Of a stretch of DNA of 8,607 nucleotides, positions 1 through 7,001 are shown in pieces. Position numbers and translations under genes: made by a program. The notes below the pieces were generated by a model. That model made no database searches, was not told the origin of the DNA, and worked only from the letters and a program-made list of their open reading frames with translations. This DNA is from Deltaproteobacteria bacterium (GTDB taxonomy: Bacteria; Myxococcota_A; UBA9160; UBA4427), in contig DRKE01000051.1 in the NCBI GenBank assembly GCA_011051925.1, positions 1 to 8,607 of the forward strand, given 5' to 3'. How positions within the stretch are numbered: position 1 is the stretch's first letter; each line of letters opens with the position of its first letter.

Positions 1-771
1 CCTCCGGGCTCCTTCGTCCTGAAGGACTTCCCGTCCGCCCTCCTCTCCGGAATCCCGCCTCTTCAGTGTCCCGGTCGACGAGTCGGGTTCCGAAATACCG
101 GTGCCGGTCCCCTTCCCGGCGTCCGCGACCCCGGCACGGAGATCCCCCTCCGGGGAATCCATTCGCTCGCAGCAAAAGCGAAAGCGCTGCCGCCCCGCCC
201 GGAACTCTCCGGCGTCGGGAAGCGGCGTCGGCTCGCTGAGCTTCAGGAAGGTGCCATTGTGCGCGCTGCGATCATAGAGACGGATTGCATCGCCTTCGGG
301 AACGAGCTGGGCGTGTCGTCTCGACAGGTGGGGATCCCCGGCATCCAGTACGAGATCCGAGGTCCGTCCGATGAAGAGCCCGCGCGGCGGAACGGGGTGG
401 GTCCCTCGCAATCGACCATCCGGTCCATGATGCTGGACCCGCCAACCCGCCTCCTGCTTCTTCAGGACGAGAATCTGCATCCCCACCCATACCTGATCCC
501 CGGATCGGAGCAGACGCCCTTCCTGTCCGTCGACGCGAAGCCAGACGCCCGAGCCGCCGCCCGAGTCCCGGATCGTCGCCCGGCCCTCCTTCCACGTCAG
601 GTGGATCTGATGTTCGGCCAGCCCGGAATCCTCGGGGCAGGCGAGATCCGAGCCGAGTCGCCCGATCTCGAACTCGCCTTCCGTCCACGCCACTTCGCGC
701 TCAACGGTCCCATCGGCAGCCAACACCTGAAGCACTCGCTGCTCGCCGGGGGATTCCGTCCTGGCCGCCAT
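1..771 (-). CDS. Tandem FHA-domain protein, C-terminus beyond the left edge
   Basis: This frame is open from an ATG at 769-771 to the window edge, giving 257 residues with no stop. A Shine-Dalgarno-like AAGGAG lies at 781-786, nine bases upstream of the ATG. Two forkhead-associated (FHA) domains are visible. The first (about residues 30-104) keeps Gly37-Arg38 and His54 but has lost the Ser-Arg and Asn-Gly-Thr parts of the phosphothreonine site. The second (about 129-201) is canonical, with Gly135-Arg136, Ser150-Arg-Arg-His153 and Asn172-Gly-Thr174. FHA domains bind phosphothreonine peptides made by Ser/Thr kinases, so the second domain should bind ligand and the first may be structural. Residues 202-257 are a Gly/Ser/Asp/Glu-rich linker, which suggests a further domain beyond the edge. 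No signal peptide or membrane segment is seen. The gene lies 51 bases downstream of another FHA gene on the same strand, probably in one operon. The FHA assignment is firm; the output function is unknown. Confidence 0.85.
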   Translation of the reverse strand, partial: MAARTESPGEQRVLQVLAADGTVEREVAWTEGEFEIGRLGSDLACPEDSGLAEHQIHLTWKEGRATIRDSGGGSGVWLRVDGQEGRLLRSGDQVWVGMQILVLKKQEAGWRVQHHGPDGRLRGTHPVPPRGLFIGRTSDLVLDAGDPHLSRRHAQLVPEGDAIRLYDRSAHNGTFLKLSEPTPLPDAGEFRAGRQRFRFCCERMDSPEGDLRAGVADAGKGTGTGISEPDSSTGTLKRRDSGEEGGREVLQDEGARR

Positions 772-822
772 GTCCGTCCGCTCCTTCCCTTCGTCTCCGT
801 CCCGTCGTTCGGGGACGGGACT

Positions 823-1524
823 TCAACCCTGCGAAAGGATATAGAAGAGAAGACCGCTTCCGAAGAGGACGAGGGCAATCAACCAGCCGATGCGCCCCGA
901 GCGAAGACCGAAGCCCCGGAGCCGGGTCTCCGGTGGATCGGAGAGCCCTTCGGCCGCGGTCTTCGCCGCCGCGCGTTCGTCGATGCCCTCGGCGACACAA
1001 CGAAGGTGGTCCCGCCCGAAGACGAGATTCATTCCCATTTCCAGGACGATTGGCGTCGTGATCGGCTCTCCATCGATCACGACCGACCGACCGGGCACGG
1101 GCGTCAGGATCCATCCCCCCGACGGCCCGCCCTCGATCGAGGCGTGTTGCCGCGAGGCCGAGTCCGTGTAGAGGCGGATCTCATTCCCCTCCGCGCGGCC
1201 GAGGGTGATCCGCGGAGCGGACGGATCGAGTCGCAATCGCTCGCCGCGGCCGAAGGAAGGCGCGATGCGTTCGAGACAGATCGGTTGCGGAGCAGGCGCA
1301 ACGGAAACACGCGTCGCGATCGCAGCCGATTCGACGACGACGGTCTCCATTTCGTCTGCGTCGGCTTCGCCCGGAGCCGGCGACGCCTCGTCGGGAATGA
1401 CGGGTGGCGGGGAGGGCATGGCCCAGGTCGTCGTGTCTCCGGCCGGGGACGCGTCCGGATCGCGCGACGGATCCGAGCCGTCCCGCTTCCGCGCTTCCCG
1501 CCCTTGCGATTCCTTCGACGTCAC
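823..1524 (-). CDS. Single FHA-domain protein with C-terminal membrane anchor
   Basis: A 233-residue protein. Residues 1-80 are low-complexity (Asp, Glu, Pro, Ala, Thr) and probably disordered. An FHA domain follows at about 86-178, with Gly109-Arg110 and Ser124-Arg-Gln-His127. The usual Asn-Gly-Thr loop is replaced by Pro-Gly-Arg-Ser around 144-147. The last segment, about residues 212-230, is a hydrophobic helix ending three residues before the stop. This is a tail-anchor layout that would leave the FHA domain in the cytoplasm at the inner membrane. Thr-rich stretches in the N-terminal tail (Thr31-33, Thr61) could be kinase targets, as in GarA/OdhI-type FHA proteins; that is inference only. 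The start chosen is GTG at 1522-1524, with GGGGGA at 1530-1535, five bases upstream. The frame also extends to ATGs at 1584 and 1662, but neither has a convincing ribosome site, and 1662 would overlap the start of the divergent gene. It is probably co-transcribed with the tandem FHA gene. Confidence 0.78.
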   Translation of the reverse strand: MTSKESQGREARKRDGSDPSRDPDASPAGDTTTWAMPSPPPVIPDEASPAPGEADADEMETVVVESAAIATRVSVAPAPQPICLERIAPSFGRGERLRLDPSAPRITLGRAEGNEIRLYTDSASRQHASIEGGPSGGWILTPVPGRSVVIDGEPITTPIVLEMGMNLVFGRDHLRCVAEGIDERAAAKTAAEGLSDPPETRLRGFGLRSGRIGWLIALVLFGSGLLFYILSQG

Positions 1525-1660
1525 GCTGATCCCCCGATCCGACCCGCCCCGAACGGATTCCACGAATCCCGGCCCCACCCGCATCCCACCGGCAGTTCGG
1601 GCGTAGGATCCGAAGCAACACGCCGAAGCATGGCCGATTCCAGGACCTGCAGGATAAATC

Positions 1661-3703
1661 ATGGCCGACGCGAATACAGCCTCGAGCGGCGAAGCGTTTC
1701 AAGCGCCTCGGGCGAACGGCCGATTCCGGGAGTCATCCGCCATGAAGACTTCGAACCGGAAGAAGGCTGGGACTCGCGCTCCAGGACGGACCCGCGCCGC
1801 GTCCACTGCCCGAGACGAGCGCACGCGATCTCGCGGCCGATCGGCCCCGTCCGATCGCCGGCCCCAACGCCGTTATGCCCGAATCCGTGCAATCGATGGT
1901 CGCCATCCATTACGGGAAACGGCACCCAGTGCGGTCGTTCCGTACCCCGCCCGAAGGCGCCACGACAGCCGGATCGCCTTCTTCAATTTCGACCTGGCAC
2001 GGGAGATCGGACTGCTTCCGAAACGCCATCCCGACCGTCTCGACCCGCCCCTGGAACGAGCCCTGCTCGACACCTTCAGCCTCGTCATCGTGAACGAATG
2101 GGACGAAGCCCATGGCCATCGGCCATCCCCACGCGACCGTCTTCCCCATACCTTCATGGCGACGCGCTATCTGCAACTCCAGCATCCCGACCGGCGCGGA
2201 TTGAATTCCGGAGACGGCCGGAGCATCTGGAACGGCATCATCGACGGCCCCGCCGGCCTCTTCGACGTTTCGAGCTGCGGTACCGGCGTGACCCGTCTCT
2301 GCCCGGCGACTTCGACGTTCGGTCGTTTCTTCCGGACCGGAAACGCGATCACCGACTACGGTTGTGGCACGGCGCATATCGAAGAGGGGATCGGTGCCGC
2401 CCTGATGAGCGAGGCCTTCGCCAGGAACGGCATCCCCACCGAGCGGGTCCTCGCCGTTCTTTCCCTGCCCTCGGGCCAGGCGATCAACGTCCGGGTCGCA
2501 CCGAACCTGCTACGCCCGTCCCATTTCTTCGGACTGCTCCGGCGCCGGCGCGACGAGGACCTGCGACGTTGCGTCCTCTACTACGCCGAACGCGAGATTC
2601 GCGACGGGCGCTGGCCGAAGATCCGCGGTGAACGGGGACGGATCCGGTATCTGGCTGAACGCGTGGCCAGGGATTTCGCCCGGGCGACAGCCACGTTCGA
2701 GAACGAGTACATCTTCTGCTGGCTCGACTGGGACGGCGACAACATCCTCTGCGACGGCAGCATCATCGACTACGGGTCCGTCCGGCAATTCGGCCTCTAC
2801 CATCACAGCTATCGGTTCGCGGACTCCGATCGGATGTCGACCTCGATCCCCGAGCAGAAACGCAAAGCCCGGCAGATCGTCCAGCGCTTCGCCCAGATTC
2901 GCGATCTCCTGCTCGAAGGTCGCGCCCCCTCCCTCGCTTCCCTTCGCGACGATCCCGTTCTCGACCGATTCGACCGGGAATTCGACGCCCACGCACGCAG
3001 GCTCTTCCTGCGTCAGATCGGCTTCGAGGAAGTCGATGCCGACGCGATCGAAGCCGACCGGCCCGAGTGCTTCGAGGAGCTCTTCCTTCTCCACCGGCGC
3101 CTCGAGCGGAGACGTTCTTCGCGCGGCCGCCATCGGGTGCCCGACGGGCTCTCCTGGAACGCCGTCTACTGCATGCGGGACGTGCTTCGGGAGCTACCCG
3201 GACGACTGCTCGAACGGAAGGACAGAAGATCAGCGCACCTACCTGCCGAAGCATTCTACGGGATCGCGCTCTCGAATTTCGCATCGCGGAAGGATCGCAG
3301 GTGCACGCCCTACCGACGCCGCATCGCCACGCGATACCAGAAGGCGTATCTGGGCCTCTGCGATCGGGTCGCCCGACGAAGGGGATGGACGCGTGACGCC
3401 CTTCTCGAAGCGATCTCGGAGCGAGCCGCGGCGCGGAACCCATGGGCCCGGATGACGGGAGATGGCCTGACCCATGCGACCCGCCGCCTCACCACCAGCC
3501 GGAACCGACTCACTGCCGAGGAGACCTATCAACTCATTCGTGCTTTCGCCGCTTCCCAGGACCGCAGTCTGCGGCCCGGAGGACGAAGCGCGAAAGGGTC
3601 TTCGCGACGCGTGCCCGATGCCATCGCCGGCGGGCGTCCACTCGTCCGGCGGATCCACCGGGACCTCCAGCGCCTCACCCGGGAGTACCGCGAGAGTCTC
3701 TGA
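1661..3703 (+). CDS. Divergent SelO/YdiU-family (UPF0061) pseudokinase-like protein
   Basis: A 680-residue protein; E. coli YdiU has about 478. SelO proteins have a kinase fold but transfer AMP from ATP to protein hydroxyl groups. Family motifs appear in order: an RIAFFNFDLA segment at 104-113 (YdiU has RLIWYNDELA), GDGR at 184-187, a glycine loop SCGTG at 205-209, SEAF followed by GIPTER at 250-262, NVRVAP at 276-281, Asp360-Asn361 in a WDGDN segment, and IDYG at 369-372. Asp-Asn and the DYG Asp match the catalytic and metal-binding positions. The loop lysine (KGAG in YdiU) is replaced by Cys/Ser. There are about 10 extra residues between the loop and SEAF. Residues 1-100 are Arg/Ser-rich and likely disordered. 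Residues about 440-480 still resemble YdiU; 490-680 is a basic extension. No Cys or Sec lies near the C-terminus. ATG 1661 has AGGA at 1651-1654; ATG 1742 (residue 28) has GGGAG upstream and is a fair alternative. It is divergent from the FHA genes. Family membership is likely; activity is uncertain. Confidence 0.78.
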   Translation: MADANTASSGEAFQAPRANGRFRESSAMKTSNRKKAGTRAPGRTRAASTARDERTRSRGRSAPSDRRPQRRYARIRAIDGRHPLRETAPSAVVPYPARRRHDSRIAFFNFDLAREIGLLPKRHPDRLDPPLERALLDTFSLVIVNEWDEAHGHRPSPRDRLPHTFMATRYLQLQHPDRRGLNSGDGRSIWNGIIDGPAGLFDVSSCGTGVTRLCPATSTFGRFFRTGNAITDYGCGTAHIEEGIGAALMSEAFARNGIPTERVLAVLSLPSGQAINVRVAPNLLRPSHFFGLLRRRRDEDLRRCVLYYAEREIRDGRWPKIRGERGRIRYLAERVARDFARATATFENEYIFCWLDWDGDNILCDGSIIDYGSVRQFGLYHHSYRFADSDRMSTSIPEQKRKARQIVQRFAQIRDLLLEGRAPSLASLRDDPVLDRFDREFDAHARRLFLRQIGFEEVDADAIEADRPECFEELFLLHRRLERRRSSRGRHRVPDGLSWNAVYCMRDVLRELPGRLLERKDRRSAHLPAEAFYGIALSNFASRKDRRCTPYRRRIATRYQKAYLGLCDRVARRRGWTRDALLEAISERAAARNPWARMTGDGLTHATRRLTTSRNRLTAEETYQLIRAFAASQDRSLRPGGRSAKGSSRRVPDAIAGGRPLVRRIHRDLQRLTREYRESL

Positions 3704-3922
3704 CGGACTTCGGCCCCGCAGCACCCGTCCTGCCGTCTCCCCGCCACCCACGCCCGAAGGCCCGGACCTCGATCCGCGATCCGTCGGATTTCCCAGAAGT
3801 TCCAGAATCGCTCCCCTGGTGACGAGGATCACGGAATCCCAGGCGCGAACGACGGATAAATAGGAGGGCCCCAGTCGATCTCCGGCGCTCCCCCCAGAGC
3901 GGTCGGATCTCGAGAACGCGCA

Positions 3923-4039
3923 GTGAGGTTGGACCCCTTGGATGAAATCAGCATCACGATCGCCTTTGCCCTGCTCGGCCTGACCTGGCTCACGTTGCGC
4001 GGAATGGACGGACGCGAGAGACGCCGAACGCGCCGCTGA
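3923..4039 (+). CDS. Possible small single-helix membrane peptide
   Basis: A 38-residue frame from GTG 3923 to TGA 4039. A TTG at 3938 (33 residues), with GAGG at 3925-3928 nine bases upstream, is an alternative start and has the better ribosome site. The peptide has a short acidic N-terminus (Asp-Pro-Leu-Asp-Glu), then a 19-residue hydrophobic segment from ISITIAF to the TLRG turn. It ends in a strongly basic tail (RERRRTRR). By the positive-inside rule the tail would face the cytoplasm. It precedes the transporter gene on the same strand with a 232-base gap, so translational coupling is not indicated. I do not recognise a family. It has no ATG start in frame and may be a chance open frame in GC-rich DNA; the helix-then-basic-tail layout is the only argument for it. 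Confidence 0.25.
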   Translation: MRLDPLDEISITIAFALLGLTWLTLRGMDGRERRRTRR

Positions 4040-4140
4040 CGCGGAATCCAGCCCCGATCCCGTCCACCGCTCCCCGCGTCCGACGAGATCGGGCGTGCGG
4101 GTCCGATTCCGCCAGCGACGCCACGACCGGCGGAGGCCCG

Positions 4141-4157
4141 GGCGGCCAGGCGCCGCC
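4141..4157 (+). other. GC-rich hairpin upstream of the transporter gene
   Basis: GGCGGC and GCCGCC form a perfect 6-base-pair stem with a 5-base loop, extendable by a G-U pair. A pyrimidine-rich but not T-only run (TCCTTCCCT) follows. It could be a weak terminator for upstream transcription or a leader structure, but GC hairpins of this size arise easily by chance at this composition. Confidence 0.22.
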
Positions 4158-4271
4158 TCCTTCCCTATCGTTGCGCCCCCGAAATGCACGCGCCGAGGCC
4201 GACCGGCCGGCGGCTGAACCGCTCGCACGACGACGATCCGGATCCCGGTTCGCATCCGAAGCCGGAAGGAA

Positions 4272-6947
4272 ATGAACGAACCGCTCCAGAGGCTCCTGAC
4301 GCCCCACCTCCAGCGCTGGCTCCGGTTCGTCACCGCCCATGCGGTCGCCGTGTCGGCGACCGGTCTCGCGCTGGCCGGTCTGGCGCTCGTCCACGCCTTC
4401 CTTCATCTCGGGATCAATGCCGACAACCTCAGCCTGATCTCGAAGGATCTGCCATCCCGCAAGAACCAGGCGGCCTTCGCCGCGCGCTTTCCGAATCTGG
4501 AGGAAGCGATCCTGGTCGTCGTCGACGGAGCGACGCCCGCGCTGGCCCGCGATGCGACCGACGCCCTGGCAAGACGCCTGGAGCGGGAAGGGGATGCCTT
4601 CAAGGACGTCTACGTTCCGGGTGGTGGGGCCTTCTTCGAGGAACACGCCCTGCTCTACCGCACGCCCGACGAGCTCGATCGGCTCGCAGACGACCTGGCC
4701 GCCTTCCAGCCGCTGATCGCGAGTCTCGAAGCCGACCCGAGTGTCGTCCAGCTGGCCAGGCTGATCCGTCAGGGCCTCGAAAAGGGAGCGGATGAAGGCA
4801 CGGATCCAGGCCAATGGGCCGAGCTGCTCGACGAGATCAGCGAGGCCACGGTCTCGGCCTACGAGGAGGCGCCAATCCGGGTCTCCTGGGAAACCATGCT
4901 GCTCGCGAGCACCGACCTGGAGATTCCGACCCGCCGGGTCATCGTCGTGGAACCCCGCCTCGACTATGACCGGATCCTCGTGGCCGGCCGCGCGATGAAC
5001 GCGATCGACACAGCGACCCGCGAGCTGGACCTCGATCGGAAACCCGGCATTCGCGTCCGGATCACGGGAAACCCGGCGCTCAACCACGAAGAAATGCTCG
5101 GCCTTGCCTGGGATATCGGGGGGGCGGGCGTCTTCTGCTTCCTGCTCGTCGCGGGCATCCTCTTCCTCGCCTTCCGTTCCTGGCGTCTCGTCATCGCCTC
5201 GCTCGTCACCCTCCTCGTCGGCCTCGCCTGGACGGGCGCCTTCGCCACCGTCGCGATCGGCGAACTCAACCTGATCTCGATCGCCTTCGCGATCCTCTTC
5301 ATCGGTCTCGGCGTCGATTTCGCCATCCATTTCGGAATGGCCTTCGCTGCGGAACGCCGCGACCACGCACTTCCGACGGAGGCGGCCCTCGAACGTGCGA
5401 TCGAGGCGATCGGTGCATCGCTCGTCCTCTGCGGAGTCACGACGGCGATCGGGTTCCTCGTCTTCCTGCCCGCCGAGTATCGCGGCGTCGCCGAGCTCGG
5501 GGCCATCGCCGGTGCGGGCATGTTCATCATCCTGATCCTCACGCTCACGCTCTTCCCGGCACTCCTGTCCAGCTGGCTTCGCATCCCGGATGACGTCCGC
5601 CTGCCCCCACCGGCGCGGGCCGATGCCGCGATCGCCCTTCGCCTCGCGCGGACGCCCCGGCTCATCTGCACGATCGCCCTCGTCGCCGCCCTGGCGTCGA
5701 TCCCCCTCCTCTTCCGACTCCGCTTCGACGCCCACGTGATCGAGATGCGGGACCCCGACACGCCCTCCGTCCAGGCCTTTCGCGACCTGCTGGCAGACAG
5801 CGATACCTCTCCCTGGTATGTGAACGTGATGGCCCCGGACCTGGAAGCGGCACGCGCGATGGCGAAACGCCTGAGCGACCTGCCCGAGGTCGGCCGTACG
5901 ATCCACCTCGCGAGCTACGTTCCCGAGGCGCAGGACGAGAAGCTGGAGATCCTGGCGGATCTCGCGTTCCTGATGGAGGCCGCGCCGCACGATCCGGAGG
6001 ATCGGCCACGGTATTCGGTGGATGAACGGATCGAGGCGCTTCGTCGGCTCCGCGAGGACCTCGACCGGACCGAACGTCCGGTGGATGACCCGAAGCTCGC
6101 AACCAGTCTCGACGCGCTCGATCGCCGGCTGGCAGGATTCCTGACGCGAATCGAAACCGGGGACGATCCCGAACGGGTGCTCGACGAGTTCCGCGGCATC
6201 CTGCTCGATCGGCTGCCCGATGCGATCGGGCGGTTCCGGAAATCCCTCGAGGTCGGGCCGATCACCTTCTCGAATCTTCCGCCGGAACTGGTCCGACGGC
6301 TCGTGGCCCCCGATGGAACGGTGCGCATCCAGGCGTTCCCGTCCGAGGAACTCCAGGACTACGACTCCCTGCGCCGCTTCAGCAAGGCCGTTCTCCGCGT
6401 GGCGCCCCATGCGGCGGGGATTGCGCCCAACCTCGTCGACTTCGGCGAGGCGACGGCACGCTCCTTCAAGCAGGCGCTCCTCGGCGCCGCCCTGGCGATC
6501 TCGACCCTGCTCTTCCTCCTCTGGCGGCGACCGTCGGATGTCGCCCTGGTGCTCGCTCCCCTGGCACTCGGTTCGATCCTGACCTGCGCCTCGATGGCGC
6601 TGCTCGGAATGAACTTCAACTTCGCCAACGTGCTCGTCCTGCCCCTGCTCTTCGGCATCGGCGTCGACTCGGGCATCCATCTCGTCCATCGCGCCCGGCA
6701 CGATGCGGAGCGGGGCCGGAACGAGACGGGCTCGCTGGTCGAGACGGCGACCGCGGGGGCCGTCTTCTACAGCGCCGTGACGACGACCCTCTCCTTCGGC
6801 ACGCTGGCGCTTTCGGGTCATCAGGGCATGCGGGGCCTCGGCATCATGCTGACGATCGGGATGTTCTGGACGGTCATCGCCAACCTGATCGTCCTGCCCG
6901 CGCTGCTCGAGGTCTTCGGAATCGCCCGGCCACCCGCCTCGCGCTGA
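4272..6947 (+). CDS. hpnN: HpnN-like MMPL/RND-family lipid (hopanoid) transporter
   Basis: An 891-residue inner-membrane protein, the usual HpnN length. HpnN proteins move hopanoids from the inner towards the outer membrane using the proton gradient. The protein is built as two similar halves. Membrane segments lie at about 23-45, 280-301, 305-329, 332-357, 376-400, 406-437, 463-481, 735-751, 754-779, 782-806, 823-848 and 852-880, giving twelve in all. Large extracytoplasmic domains lie at about 46-279 and 482-734. The fourth helix of each half carries the MMPL/RND signature: GLGVDFAIH around 345-353 and GIGVDSGIH around 795-803. Asp349 and Asp799 are the likely proton-relay residues. The early LGINADNLSLISKDLPSR segment (46-63) is typical of HpnN. 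The ATG is preceded by GGAAGGAA only about two bases away, a short spacing, but the N-terminus matches the family. No other hopanoid gene is present in the window. It ends 54 bases from the convergent cyclase gene. The MMPL/RND fold is certain; the HpnN subtype is likely and the substrate is inferred. Confidence 0.87.
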   Translation: MNEPLQRLLTPHLQRWLRFVTAHAVAVSATGLALAGLALVHAFLHLGINADNLSLISKDLPSRKNQAAFAARFPNLEEAILVVVDGATPALARDATDALARRLEREGDAFKDVYVPGGGAFFEEHALLYRTPDELDRLADDLAAFQPLIASLEADPSVVQLARLIRQGLEKGADEGTDPGQWAELLDEISEATVSAYEEAPIRVSWETMLLASTDLEIPTRRVIVVEPRLDYDRILVAGRAMNAIDTATRELDLDRKPGIRVRITGNPALNHEEMLGLAWDIGGAGVFCFLLVAGILFLAFRSWRLVIASLVTLLVGLAWTGAFATVAIGELNLISIAFAILFIGLGVDFAIHFGMAFAAERRDHALPTEAALERAIEAIGASLVLCGVTTAIGFLVFLPAEYRGVAELGAIAGAGMFIILILTLTLFPALLSSWLRIPDDVRLPPPARADAAIALRLARTPRLICTIALVAALASIPLLFRLRFDAHVIEMRDPDTPSVQAFRDLLADSDTSPWYVNVMAPDLEAARAMAKRLSDLPEVGRTIHLASYVPEAQDEKLEILADLAFLMEAAPHDPEDRPRYSVDERIEALRRLREDLDRTERPVDDPKLATSLDALDRRLAGFLTRIETGDDPERVLDEFRGILLDRLPDAIGRFRKSLEVGPITFSNLPPELVRRLVAPDGTVRIQAFPSEELQDYDSLRRFSKAVLRVAPHAAGIAPNLVDFGEATARSFKQALLGAALAISTLLFLLWRRPSDVALVLAPLALGSILTCASMALLGMNFNFANVLVLPLLFGIGVDSGIHLVHRARHDAERGRNETGSLVETATAGAVFYSAVTTTLSFGTLALSGHQGMRGLGIMLTIGMFWTVIANLIVLPALLEVFGIARPPASR

Positions 6948-7001
6948 TTCGCGATCACCCGTGCCGGCCGCCCGGACAGCGACGGTCGATGACGAGAGCG
7001 G

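Larger units (their letters stand above)
3704..4271 (+). other. 568-base stretch between the SelO-like gene and the transporter
   Basis: No conserved protein is recognisable here on either strand. It contains a possible 38-codon membrane peptide (3923-4039) and a GC-rich hairpin (4141-4157), both listed separately. A locally AT-rich spot (TAAATA at 3857-3862) followed by GGAGGG is the only non-GC island, but no good -35 element lies 16-18 bases upstream and no start codon sits at a usable distance after the GGAGG. An open frame on the minus strand over 3239-4333 is Arg/Gly/Ser-rich shadow translation with no domain. The transporter's promoter should lie somewhere in this stretch, but it cannot be placed. 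Confidence 0.6.

Noticed and set aside
1629..1669. Direct repeat of CATGGCCGA just upstream of and at the SelO-like start
   Set aside because: Only nine bases and two copies. The first ATG is in a different frame, so it is most likely coincidence.
259..2631. A 790-residue plus-strand open frame opposite the FHA genes and across the SelO-like gene
   Set aside because: Its product is Arg/Pro-rich with no domain. It overlaps three frames with clear family motifs, and is explained by GC-rich codon positions suppressing stops on the other strand.
3239..4333. A 364-residue minus-strand frame covering the gap before the transporter
   Set aside because: Low-complexity Arg/Gly/Ser composition, overlaps the end of the SelO-like gene and the start of the transporter, and has no recognisable domain or ribosome site.
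3990..6821. A 943-residue minus-strand open frame antisense to the transporter
   Set aside because: Highly charged Glu/Arg/Gly/Asp sequence without hydrophobic cores, a classic shadow of a membrane-protein gene in high-GC DNA.
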